From: Bryobacteraceae bacterium | Lineage (GTDB): Bacteria > Acidobacteriota > Terriglobia > Bryobacterales > Bryobacteraceae | NCBI GenBank assembly: GCA_030041035.1 | Contig: JASHOO010000055.1 | Coordinates: forward strand, 1-40,978 | Direction: 5' to 3' | DNA: 40,978 nt | Shown here: one piece after another, positions 24,884 to 33,399 of the stretch | How positions within the stretch are numbered: the stretch's first letter is position 1 | How the letters are laid out: every line of letters starts with the position of its first letter | Notes under the pieces: generated by a model | What the model was told of the DNA's origin: nothing | The model's input: the letters and a program-made list of their open reading frames with translations, nothing else | The model's database searches: none | Position numbers and translations under genes: made by a program

Positions 24884-25773
24884 ACGGGCCTTTCGTTCTC
24901 TACACCCTGATCTCGCTGATGCTGCTGTTGTGGTCGGCGAATTTCATCATCGGCAAGATCGCCTTGCGCGAGTTTCCGCCGCTGCTGCTGGGCGCGCTGC
25001 GCATTGGGATCGCCGGCGTTTTTCTTGCGCCCATCTACTGGCAGAATGTTCGCGCGGCGGGGAAGCGCTGGTGGCCGGGCGGGAACGTGCCTCTGCTGGC
25101 CTTTGTGGCCGTTTGCAACGTGGCCAATCAGCTTCTGTTTGTCTTCGGATTGAGCCGCACGAGTCCCGCGCACTCCGCGTGGGTGATTGGCGCCTCGCCG
25201 ATTTTTGTTCTGCTCATTGCGGCCAGGATTGGGCTGGAGCGGATCACTACACACAAAATCGTCGGCATGGCCGTGGCTCTCGGGGGCGTGGTCTATCTTG
25301 CCCGGCAAGCGGCGCACCCTTCCGCGGGCGCACCCCTGACCGAGGCCACGACCGCCGGTGACGCCATCACCTTCGCCGCGGGCGTACTGTTCGCACTATT
25401 TGCCGTTTATGCCAAGAAGGCCGCTGAAAGCTACAACACGGTGGTGGTGAACGGATTCGCTTTCATGGGTGGGGCCGCGATACTCACGCCGATTATCGCC
25501 TGGCAGGCGACGACATTTTCTTTCGCGCACATCAGCCCCGTGGGGTGGGGCAGCCTGATGTACATGGCCATTTTCCCATCGGCGGTCTGCTACCTGATTT
25601 ATTTTCATGCCATCGCGCGTATTTCCGCGTCGCGCGTAGCGGCGTTCGTCTATCTCGAGCCGGTGGTAGCCACGCTCATGGCCGTTGCCTTTTTGGGCGA
25701 GCGTATCACCCTGCCGCTTGCCGCGAGCGGCACCGTCATTTTGAGCGGCGTATACCTCACGGAGCGCGGCTGA
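24880..25773 (+). CDS. EamA/DMT-family transporter
   Basis: This 297-aa protein has ten hydrophobic segments in two EamA repeats. The first begins LLLWSANFIIGKIALREFPPLL. The second half contains FAAGVLFALFAVYAKKAAE and ends in the FVYLEPVVATLMAVAFLGE block typical of the family. DMT proteins usually export amino acids or other metabolites. The start is TTG 24880, overlapping the menC stop by 4 nt. It may export a product of the neighbouring racemase, but that is inference. Confidence 0.88.
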   Translation: MNGPFVLYTLISLMLLLWSANFIIGKIALREFPPLLLGALRIGIAGVFLAPIYWQNVRAAGKRWWPGGNVPLLAFVAVCNVANQLLFVFGLSRTSPAHSAWVIGASPIFVLLIAARIGLERITTHKIVGMAVALGGVVYLARQAAHPSAGAPLTEATTAGDAITFAAGVLFALFAVYAKKAAESYNTVVVNGFAFMGGAAILTPIIAWQATTFSFAHISPVGWGSLMYMAIFPSAVCYLIYFHAIARISASRVAAFVYLEPVVATLMAVAFLGERITLPLAASGTVILSGVYLTERG

Positions 25774-27080
25774 TGCTTTCCTTCCGCACACTGCTCCGTC
25801 ACAACTCCAACTACCGCTATATGTGGAGCGGCCAGGTGGTGAGCGAGATCGGCGACCATTTCAATAACATCTCGGTTTTCAGCCTGGCGCTGGCCCACAC
25901 CGCCCACACTAAGTACGGCGGGCTGGTGGTGAGCGGGGTGATGCTGTCGCGCGCCATTCCCGCCATGTTCGCCGGCCCGATTGCCGGCGTGATTCTCGAT
26001 CGCCTGAACCGGAAACACGTCATGGTGGCGAGCGACCTGGTCCGCGCCGTCCTCGCCCTCGGCTTCATCCTTTCCATACACCGCAGCGACAACTGGATGC
26101 TCTACCTGTTCAGTGCGCTGCTGATGTTTGCGTCGCCGTTTTTCACCAGCGGCCGTTCTTCCATTCTGCCCACCATCACCACGCGCGAAGAACTGCACAC
26201 CGCCAACTCGCTCACCCAGACCACGCAGTGGACCACCATCACCATCGGCACCTTCGCCGCGGGCGCCAGCGTCATGCAGTTCGGCTACGAATGGGCGTTC
26301 GTTCTGAACTCGCTTTCGTTTCTGTTTTCCGCGGCATGCATCTCGCGGTTGCATGTCGCCGGCAACGCCTTCCAGCCGCGCAAAGCGGCGCTCACCGAAG
26401 CCGAGGTCGTCCGCCCCTGGCACGAATACAAAGAAGGTCTGCGCTATATGCGCAGCAACCCGCTGATCTTCGGCATCGCATTGATCGGCGTGGGATGGGC
26501 CACGGGAGGCGGCGCCGCGCAGATTCTATTCAGCCTTTTCGGCGAAGTCGTGTTCAACCGCGGCCCGGCGGGAATCGGCGAAGTCTGGGGATGCGCCGGG
26601 ATGGGCCTGCTGATCGGCGGCGCTTTCGCCTATTGGCTGGGCTATCACATCGGCTTTCGCGGCTACAAACTCACCATTTCGATTTGCTACATTCTTCACG
26701 GCGCGACTTACATCATCTTCAGCCAGATGCAGAACTTTTTTCTGGCGCTGGTCTTCATCGCGCTTTCGCGGGCGGCGGTCGCTGTCAGTTCTGTGTTAAA
26801 TATGTCACAGTTGCTAAAGCGCGTCTCCAACGAGTACCGCGGGCGCGTGTTCTCGACCATGGAATCGATGCAGTGGTCGGTGATGATGCTTTCCATGACA
26901 GCGGCAGGGATCGCGTCGCAATACTACAGTCCTCGGCTGATCGGCGCCATTGCCGGCGCGCTGAGTTCGACCACAGCCTTCTTCTGGGCCTGGGCCAACT
27001 TTACCGGACGACTGCCGGAGCCGCCCGTCGAAGGCGTGGAGCGTGAAGAGGTGGAAGTGCATGGCGAGCCCACCATCTAG
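25773..27080 (+). CDS. Major facilitator superfamily transporter (MFS_3/EntS-like)
   Basis: From ATG 25773 the product is 435 aa, with about 12 membrane segments. The N-terminus YRYMWSGQVVSEIGDHFNNISVF and the loop 2-3 motif GPIAGVILDRLNRKHVMVASD are typical of the MFS_3 (EntS/macrolide-efflux-like) group of proton-driven exporters. The start overlaps the EamA stop by 1 nt (TGATG), which supports translation coupling. Substrate is unknown. Confidence 0.88.
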   Translation: MLSFRTLLRHNSNYRYMWSGQVVSEIGDHFNNISVFSLALAHTAHTKYGGLVVSGVMLSRAIPAMFAGPIAGVILDRLNRKHVMVASDLVRAVLALGFILSIHRSDNWMLYLFSALLMFASPFFTSGRSSILPTITTREELHTANSLTQTTQWTTITIGTFAAGASVMQFGYEWAFVLNSLSFLFSAACISRLHVAGNAFQPRKAALTEAEVVRPWHEYKEGLRYMRSNPLIFGIALIGVGWATGGGAAQILFSLFGEVVFNRGPAGIGEVWGCAGMGLLIGGAFAYWLGYHIGFRGYKLTISICYILHGATYIIFSQMQNFFLALVFIALSRAAVAVSSVLNMSQLLKRVSNEYRGRVFSTMESMQWSVMMLSMTAAGIASQYYSPRLIGAIAGALSSTTAFFWAWANFTGRLPEPPVEGVEREEVEVHGEPTI

Positions 27081-27792
27081 CCTCTCCGGGAAAGTCATTC
27101 TGGTAACCGGTGCGGCCAAGCGCATCGGACGCGGCATCGCGCTTTACCTGGCTCGCGAAGGCGCGCGGGTTGCGATTCACTACGGCTCATCCGAAGCGGA
27201 AGCTCGAAAAACAGCCCAGGAGTGCGGTAACGCGCCGCTGTTCCGCGCCAATCTCGAAAGCGTTGCCGAAATTGCCCGGATGTTTGAGGAATTGGAGGGC
27301 CACTTCGGCCGTCTGGATGGCCTGGTGAACAACGCTGCGCGCTTTACCACCATCGATCCGCTCGAGATCACCGAAGCCGATTGGGATTTTATCCACTCGG
27401 TGAATTTGAAGGCTGTTTTTTTCTGCTGCCAGCAGGGAGCCCACCTGATGAAAAAATCCGGCGGCGGCCGCATCGTGAATATCAGCTCACTCGGCGGTAT
27501 CCGTCCCTGGGCCGACCACGCGCATTACTGCGCCTCGAAGGCCGGCGTCATCATGCTGACGCGAGCGCTGGCGAAGGCTTTCGCTCCCGAAATTTCGGTG
27601 AATTCGGTGGCCCCCGGCGTGATCCCGTTCGGCCCGCTCGATCCGGAAGCCGAATCCATGGTCCGTGCCACCCCTGCGCGCCGCCCCGGAACCGCGGAAG
27701 AGATCGCCGAAGCTGTTGCCTATTTTCTCGCCGCCTCGAACTTCATCACCGGCCAAGTGCTGGCCGTGGATGGCGGCCTTAGCCAGCGTTAG
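27061..27792 (+). CDS. Short-chain dehydrogenase/reductase, pteridine reductase-like
   Basis: This 243-aa classical SDR has the cofactor motif VTGAAKRIGRGIA (15-27), NNAARF, the catalytic Ser in NISSLGG and Tyr/Lys in HYCASKAGV, with the C-terminal GQVLAVDGG. The Ala-Lys-Arg after TGA in place of the usual Gly-rich turn is the TGxxxRxG pattern of NADPH-dependent pteridine reductases (PTR1/FolM-like), suggesting NADPH use. ATG 27061 lies 20 nt inside the MFS gene. It ends the operon and overlaps the convergent sugar transferase by 14 nt. Confidence 0.87.
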   Translation: MASPPSSLSGKVILVTGAAKRIGRGIALYLAREGARVAIHYGSSEAEARKTAQECGNAPLFRANLESVAEIARMFEELEGHFGRLDGLVNNAARFTTIDPLEITEADWDFIHSVNLKAVFFCCQQGAHLMKKSGGGRIVNISSLGGIRPWADHAHYCASKAGVIMLTRALAKAFAPEISVNSVAPGVIPFGPLDPEAESMVRATPARRPGTAEEIAEAVAYFLAASNFITGQVLAVDGGLSQR

Positions 27793-28435
27793 GCGAGTTG
27801 AATGCCCGCCGAAGCTCAATGGTGACGGTTCGGGCCAGGATGGCAAAGTACAGGACCGGCCCGCGGCGTCCGGCGTATTCCAGGTCGGCGAGGAGGCGCC
27901 GGCGGATGCTGGTGTCTCCCCTCCAGCCAAGGACTTGCGCCAGACCCGTCAGCCCCGGCCGCACGACGTGCCGCTGCGGATATTCCGAAAGTGCGCGGCT
28001 GAATCTCCGGGCGTGCACAGGCATTTCGGGCCGCGGTCCGACCAGCGACATCTCCCCCTTGAGCACGTTCCATAGCTGCGGCAGCTCATCGATGTCGAAG
28101 CGGCGCAACCACTTACCGTAGCGCGTGCGCGGCGGGTAGCCGGCGTTGCTCCAGTCCGAGGGGCCGGGCTCGAAATCCGCCGGTGTGGTCCGTATCTTAT
28201 AGAGGATAAATGGCTCTCCACCTTGTCCCAGACGCACATGGCGGAACAGAACCGGGCCGCGATCCACTAGGCGCTTGATCACCATGGCGGTCCCGAGCAG
28301 CGCGGCCCAAACGGGCAACGTTAGTAGAATCAACGTGATGTCCCAGACGCGCTGGATCGCGTCCCAGGTCTGGAACGGGCGCACACGAGGAGCGCAGATG
28401 ACGAGAGCTTCCAGTGGTGCGGTCTGACCGGCCAT
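27779..28435 (-). CDS. Bacterial sugar transferase (undecaprenyl-phosphate glycosyl-1-P transferase type)
   Basis: This 218-aa protein has one N-terminal membrane segment (ITLILLTLPVWAALLGTAM) and the C-terminal WbaP/PglC catalytic domain. Recognisable parts are LGQGGEPFILYKIRT, FDIDELPQLWNVLKGEMSLVGPRPEMP with the catalytic Asp-Glu, and VRPGLTGLAQVLG. It transfers sugar-1-phosphate to the lipid carrier, the first step of exopolysaccharide or O-antigen repeat synthesis. The usual KFRSM block reads KIRTT here. It is a stand-alone core enzyme, and no other polysaccharide gene is adjacent. Confidence 0.9.
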   Translation of the reverse strand: MAGQTAPLEALVICAPRVRPFQTWDAIQRVWDITLILLTLPVWAALLGTAMVIKRLVDRGPVLFRHVRLGQGGEPFILYKIRTTPADFEPGPSDWSNAGYPPRTRYGKWLRRFDIDELPQLWNVLKGEMSLVGPRPEMPVHARRFSRALSEYPQRHVVRPGLTGLAQVLGWRGDTSIRRRLLADLEYAGRRGPVLYFAILARTVTIELRRAFNSPNAG

Positions 28436-28592
28436 AACGCTGTCCTACCCAATCTCCCTAAGGGGAATCTTCGCATGCAAGGCCCGGAATCGCTAAGCGG
28501 TTGTTACGTGAAAAGGCTGAATTTACAACTTGTTGCGGGTGAGCGAAAACCTGTGACCGCTAAATCCTTGCGCATGTAGGAGCAAATGTAGT

Positions 28593-28617
28593 ATTCTCGA
28601 TCGACAAAGTAGAGAAT
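28593..28617. repeat. 6-bp inverted repeat just before the porin start
   Basis: ATTCTC (28593-28598) and GAGAAT (28612-28617) pair across a 13-nt loop. The hairpin would end 5 nt before ATG 28623 and could limit ribosome access. The match is short and may be chance. Confidence 0.3.
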
Positions 28618-28622
28618 CAACA

Positions 28623-30047
28623 ATGGTCCGAACACGTTTTCTAATCCTGACGATCTCAGCGTTCCTCCTGGGTCGTGGCCCGCTTTGGGCGCAATACGAC
28701 AAAGTAGCGGCGCTCGGGTCCGATTCCGCGCTCACGCCGATCGGAGGGCCGGCGTCGTCGCCGCCGATTTCCACCGACCCGTATGACCTGCCGGACCTCC
28801 GGCCAACGGGCATGCTGAACGACCAATTGCCGCAGTGGCTGCAGTTTGGTCTGGACGAGCGTTTTCGCGTGGAGGGTTCTACCGGCACCGGGTTCAAACC
28901 GAACGCGGCCACCTCGTATCTGCTCAACCGGTTCCGTTTCGGGATGATCGTGCAGCCGGTGAACTGGTTCAAGGTGGTGGCGCAGGTGCAGGATGCGCGG
29001 TCGTTTCTGCAGTCGCCGCCACTGGGGCCGCCGAACAATGTGCGATGGGATTTGAAGCTCGCCTATGCGGAGATCGGCGATGCGGAGAAGAATCCGGTGT
29101 GGGTCACGGCGGGACGGCAGTTGCTCGATTACAACAACACCATTATCGCCAACTCGGAATGGCGCAATCAGGCGCGTTCATACGACGCGGTGGTCACCAA
29201 CTTTCACGTGGACCGCTTTCGTGCGGCGGTGTTCGCGGCTTCGGTGGTGGTGCCGGAGTTGGAAGGCATCACGCATCACCAGGAGGGGAACAACATTTAC
29301 GGCGCGTACGGCTGGATTACGCGAGTGCTGCCGAAGTCGTCGATCGAGCCGTTCGGACTGTGGCGGGTGGCACCGAGCTTCGCGGTGGAGGATACCGGCC
29401 TGAAGTCGGGCCACCTGGACGAGAAGGCGGGTGGGTTCCGCATCCGGGGGACGGATCTGCGGAATTTCGATTACCGCTATGAGCTGGTGGAAGAGCGCGG
29501 GTTGGTGGGCCGGGACGACATCCAGGCTTGGGGCACGACGATGGGGGCTGGTTACACGCTGACTTGGCTCGGTTGGAAGCCGCGGTTCTTCACAGGGTAT
29601 GACTACGCCTCGGGTGACAAGAGTCCGGACCCCGGCGTGCACAGCACCTTCGACACGATGTATCCGACGGCGCATGACCGGTTCGGGATTGCGGACTTGT
29701 TTGGATGGCAGAACATCGTGGCGTGGCGCGCGGGAGGGACTCTGAATCCGCATCGACGGTTGTCGTTCACGGCGCAGTATCTGGATTTCTGGCTGGCGAG
29801 CGCTACGGATGCGGCGTACAACACGTCAGGCGGAGTGATTCTGCGCGATCCCACGGGAAGGTCCGGAACGCACCTCGGTAATGAAGTGGATTCGTACGCC
29901 TGGTATGAGATCAACCGTCAGGTGCACGTGGGCGCGGGCTTCGGGTATCTGCTGCCGGGTGAGTTCATCAACAAATTGAGCAAGGGCGCGGCGTATACCT
30001 ACCCGTACTTTGTCATTGAGATGTTCGACGGCAAGCGCGTGCACTAG
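28623..30047 (+). CDS. AlgE-type (alginate export-like) outer-membrane beta-barrel protein
   Basis: This 474-aa protein has a signal peptide (MVRTRFLILTISAFLLG...LWAQ) and many alternating aromatic/polar strands ending in an aromatic-rich C-terminus. Parts such as FGLDERFRVE, LLNRFRFGMIVQPV, LKLAYAEIG and VTAGRQLLDYNNTIIANSEWRNQARSYDAV match the alginate-export porin family: an arginine-rich barrel, with the GRQ...W segment. In many bacteria such porins carry sugars or acids, and the name does not prove alginate export. It is the only gene between the sugar transferase and the sensor kinase. Confidence 0.85.
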   Translation: MVRTRFLILTISAFLLGRGPLWAQYDKVAALGSDSALTPIGGPASSPPISTDPYDLPDLRPTGMLNDQLPQWLQFGLDERFRVEGSTGTGFKPNAATSYLLNRFRFGMIVQPVNWFKVVAQVQDARSFLQSPPLGPPNNVRWDLKLAYAEIGDAEKNPVWVTAGRQLLDYNNTIIANSEWRNQARSYDAVVTNFHVDRFRAAVFAASVVVPELEGITHHQEGNNIYGAYGWITRVLPKSSIEPFGLWRVAPSFAVEDTGLKSGHLDEKAGGFRIRGTDLRNFDYRYELVEERGLVGRDDIQAWGTTMGAGYTLTWLGWKPRFFTGYDYASGDKSPDPGVHSTFDTMYPTAHDRFGIADLFGWQNIVAWRAGGTLNPHRRLSFTAQYLDFWLASATDAAYNTSGGVILRDPTGRSGTHLGNEVDSYAWYEINRQVHVGAGFGYLLPGEFINKLSKGAAYTYPYFVIEMFDGKRVH

Positions 30048-30222
30048 GGAGTAATCTGCGCGAAACCCTAATGTAGCAGCGGCCAACGTCCGATCAAGCA
30101 GAAGGAGGCCGACTGCACTGCCGGACGTTTGCATTCCATCGACAAGCCCAGGTGCGGCCGATCGGGCCGGCCATTGCTCCCCCGAATCCCTCGACTGTCA
30201 ACTCGCCACCCATTTTGCGTGT

Positions 30223-32124
30223 TTGACCAACGCGACGGGAGATGCCGTGTGGGATCGGGATCTGGAGACGGGCGAATTCTGGTGCAACGAAAGCGCCCGC
30301 GTGCTGTTCGGACTGGCTTTCGAGGAATTGGCCGCCAGGGTGGAATGGTGGGCGGACAGAATTCACCCCGAGGATGTGGACCGCTACCGCAGCGCGGTCA
30401 ATGCCCTGGTGGAAGGAGAGGCATCCTCGTGGTCCATCGAGGTGCGTTTCCGGCTGGCCGATGGTACCTGGAGGACGGTTCTCAGCCGCGGATATCCACT
30501 GCGCAAGAGCGGCCGAAGGGTGACGCGTTTCATGGGCATCATTACCGACCTGACGCGGCAAAGAGCGGCGGAGCACGAACGCGATCAGATTTTCACTCTT
30601 TCGCTCGATCCGATGTGCACGGGCACGGCGCAGAGCCGGTTTCTCCGCGTCAACCGGGCTTTCGAAGCGGCATTCGGCTACAGCCAGGCGGAACTCGAGC
30701 AGCTGAACTTCGTGGAGATTGTTCATCCCGACGATCGCGACAGGGCCTTTGCGGAACTGCAAAAGCGGATGACCGGCTGGCAGACGCCCGAAGTCGAACT
30801 CCGTTTCCGGTGTAAAGACGGCTCCTACAAGCATTTCCTGTGGAGCGCTGCGTCGGACGGACCGGACGGCATGGTCTACGTCGTGGGCAAGGACATTACT
30901 CTCCGCAAGGAGGCTGCCGAGGAACTCCAGCGGGCTAAAGAGGCCGCCGACGCCGCCAACCTGGCTAAGAGTTCTTTCCTGGCCAACATGAGCCATGAAA
31001 TTCGCACACCGATGAACGGCGTGATGGGCATGATCGACCTCGCTTTGGATACTGCCGCGGGGCCAGAGCAGCGGGAATATCTGCAAATGGCGAAGGACTC
31101 GGCGGAGAATCTCCTGCGCGTGATCAACGATATCCTCGATTTCTCGAAGATTGAGGCGTGCAAGCTCGGACTGGAGAGCACGGCCTTTGCCATTCGTGAC
31201 TTAATGGATCAGGCAACAAAACCGCTGAAGGTCAGGGCGGAGAAGAAGGGGCTGGAGTTTCACCTGATCACGGATGCGCGTGTGCCTGACGAGTTGCAAG
31301 GCGATGCCGTCCGTCTGCGACAGGTTGTCGTGAACCTGATCGACAACGCCATCAAGTTTACCGACGCGGGCAGCATCGAAGTCCGGGTTGCTATGCAGGA
31401 GGGCGATGGGAATAGCGTGCTGGTCCGGTTCACCGTCAGGGACACGGGAATCGGCATCCCGACCGACAAGCTTGGCGTCATATGCGAACCGTTCGTACAG
31501 GCCGACAGTTCGACGACCCGTCAGTATGGCGGGACCGGCCTCGGTTTGGCGATTTCGCGCCAACTGGCCGGGCTGATGGGAGGCCAACTGATTGTGGAAA
31601 GCCAACCCGGCGAGGGCAGCTCGTTCACGTTCACCGCGCGTTTCCAAATGGCAGCGGGCAAGACCCAGGTGCCGGAGGCGACTGATGGCGACGGGTGTGG
31701 AACGGCAGAGCCGGGGCGCCGGCTGCGAATTCTGTTAGCGGAGGACAACCTGATCAACCGGAAGGTCGTGGTCAAAATGCTCACGAACCACGGTCATGAG
31801 GTGGTGTGTGTAGAAGACGGCCGCGCCGCGGTGGAGGCCTGCCGGAAGTCGCGATTCGACCTGGTCCTGATGGACCTGCAAATGCCGGAGATGGATGGCC
31901 TGGCGGCGACGGAGGCGATCCGCGCCTGGGAAGCCCCCCTGCACACGCACGTGCCGATCATCGCTCTCACTGCGCACGCGCTCGAAGGCGACGCGCAGCG
32001 CTGCCTGGCGGCAGGGATGGACGGTCATATTCCCAAACCCATGCGGCAAAAAGACCTGCTTCGGGCGATCGCCCAAGCCGCCAAAACGGATTCCGGAGAC
32101 GACGCGGCAAGCCTGCGATCTTGA
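30223..32124 (+). CDS. PAS-PAS hybrid histidine kinase with receiver domain
   Basis: This 633-aa soluble sensor has two PAS domains (about 1-115 and 116-232). The first begins ATGDAVWDRDLETGEFW. A coiled-coil linker leads to HisKA with SFLANMSHEIRTPMNGVMGM (phospho-His258), then the ATPase domain with VVNLIDNAIKFTD, DTGIGIP and GTGLGLAIS, and a receiver with Asp551 in LVLMDLQMPEMDG and acidic Glu507-Asp508. The only start is a TTG at 30223, with no upstream ATG or GTG in frame and no good ribosome site. PAS begins immediately, so the real start may be elsewhere. Signal and output partner are unknown. Confidence 0.88.
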   Translation: MTNATGDAVWDRDLETGEFWCNESARVLFGLAFEELAARVEWWADRIHPEDVDRYRSAVNALVEGEASSWSIEVRFRLADGTWRTVLSRGYPLRKSGRRVTRFMGIITDLTRQRAAEHERDQIFTLSLDPMCTGTAQSRFLRVNRAFEAAFGYSQAELEQLNFVEIVHPDDRDRAFAELQKRMTGWQTPEVELRFRCKDGSYKHFLWSAASDGPDGMVYVVGKDITLRKEAAEELQRAKEAADAANLAKSSFLANMSHEIRTPMNGVMGMIDLALDTAAGPEQREYLQMAKDSAENLLRVINDILDFSKIEACKLGLESTAFAIRDLMDQATKPLKVRAEKKGLEFHLITDARVPDELQGDAVRLRQVVVNLIDNAIKFTDAGSIEVRVAMQEGDGNSVLVRFTVRDTGIGIPTDKLGVICEPFVQADSSTTRQYGGTGLGLAISRQLAGLMGGQLIVESQPGEGSSFTFTARFQMAAGKTQVPEATDGDGCGTAEPGRRLRILLAEDNLINRKVVVKMLTNHGHEVVCVEDGRAAVEACRKSRFDLVLMDLQMPEMDGLAATEAIRAWEAPLHTHVPIIALTAHALEGDAQRCLAAGMDGHIPKPMRQKDLLRAIAQAAKTDSGDDAASLRS

Positions 32125-32255
32125 GCTGGGGGCTCACGGGGGCCGTAGCTTGATTGGCGGGCGCCGGTTGCGGATGGGCTTCGCAGCGTGGGACGTTCAG
32201 AAGTTCCATTCGACCCAGCCGGACCGGCGGGATTCCATTTGAGCCAAAATCAGGT

Positions 32256-33383
32256 ATGGCCAACCGGTGGCGAAGCTTTTGGCACCGCATCAGCGATGGC
32301 GTCGAAATCCAGCAGCTCTGGGCACAATTTCGGGCCGAGGCGCGCGCCAGCTACCAACTGTACTCGGCGGAGGTTGTCTGGTCGCGGCACGAAGGAGAAT
32401 CGGGCAGGAAGAGAATCCGGCGGGTGATACGAGGGTTGTTCTGGGCGATGATGACGAAGCTGTCGCCTGCGCGCCGGGTTCTGTTCCTCATCGCGCTGCT
32501 GCTTCTTGTGTTCCCAAGCTTCAACCTGGTATTGGGGACGACCACCATTGAAACGCCGGACATGTCGCTCATCGGCGGGCTGGCGCTGCTGGTGCTGTTC
32601 GCTCTGGAGCTGGCGGACCGCGTGATGATGAAGCGCGACCTGGAAATCGCCCGCGAGATACAAAGCTGGTTGATGCCGTCTGCGCCGCCGGAGGTTCGCG
32701 GCGTGGATATGGCCTTTGCTACGCGGCCGGCGAACACGGTTGCCGGCGACTATTACGATGCCTTCCTGCGCGCGGCTGCGCAGCCGGCTGATGCCGCGGA
32801 CCGCGGGGAGTGTCTGCTGTTGGTAGTGGCAGACGTGGCCGGCAAGAGTGTTCCTGCGGCGCTGTTGATGGCGACGCTGCAAGCCAGTCTGCGCACGCTG
32901 GCGGCGCTACCGGTTCCTCTGCTGGATGTGGTGGGACGCTTGAACCGGTATGTCTGCAATCAGAATCCCTGCCGCCACCGCTTCACCACTGGTTTTTTAG
33001 CCGAGTTCGAGCCCGCCACCGGACATCTTCAATATGTCAACGCGGGGCACAACTGGCCGCTGCTGCGGCGCACCTCCGGCGAGATCGAGCGGCTGGGAAG
33101 CGGGGGCGTGCCGCTGGGAATCATGCCGGACGCCCGCTATGAGTGCGGCGACGCGAGTGTGGCCACCGGAGACCTGCTAGTGATCTTCACCGACGGCCTC
33201 ATCGAAGCTGAGAACGAAAGGGAGGAAGAGTACGGCGAATCCAGAATGCTGGGAGTCATCGACAGGAGCTGCGGACGAAGCGCCGCCGAGATACTCAAAG
33301 ACCTGATGGCATCGGTGGATGCGTTTGTCGGCGCAGCGCGGCAGCACGACGACATCACCTGCCTGGTGCTGCGCGCCGCGTGA
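32256..33383 (+). CDS. Membrane SpoIIE/RsbU-type PP2C serine phosphatase
   Basis: From ATG 32256 the product is 375 aa. Two membrane helices (VLFLIALLLLVFPSFNLVL and SLIGGLALLVLFALEL) precede a short coiled segment, KRDLEIAREIQSWLMP, and a SpoIIE/PP2C domain with NTVAGDYYDAF, LVVADVAGKSVPAALLM, NAGHNWPLL, LVIFTDGLIEAENE and QHDDITCLVL. These Asp residues bind the Mn2+ or Mg2+ pair. Such RsbU-like enzymes dephosphorylate anti-anti-sigma factors. No partner anti-sigma gene is adjacent; the hybrid kinase is directly upstream. The longer frame back to 32154 uses TTG. Confidence 0.88.
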   Translation: MANRWRSFWHRISDGVEIQQLWAQFRAEARASYQLYSAEVVWSRHEGESGRKRIRRVIRGLFWAMMTKLSPARRVLFLIALLLLVFPSFNLVLGTTTIETPDMSLIGGLALLVLFALELADRVMMKRDLEIAREIQSWLMPSAPPEVRGVDMAFATRPANTVAGDYYDAFLRAAAQPADAADRGECLLLVVADVAGKSVPAALLMATLQASLRTLAALPVPLLDVVGRLNRYVCNQNPCRHRFTTGFLAEFEPATGHLQYVNAGHNWPLLRRTSGEIERLGSGGVPLGIMPDARYECGDASVATGDLLVIFTDGLIEAENEREEEYGESRMLGVIDRSCGRSAAEILKDLMASVDAFVGAARQHDDITCLVLRAA

Positions 33384-33399
33384 GCTGACGGCGGTTCGG

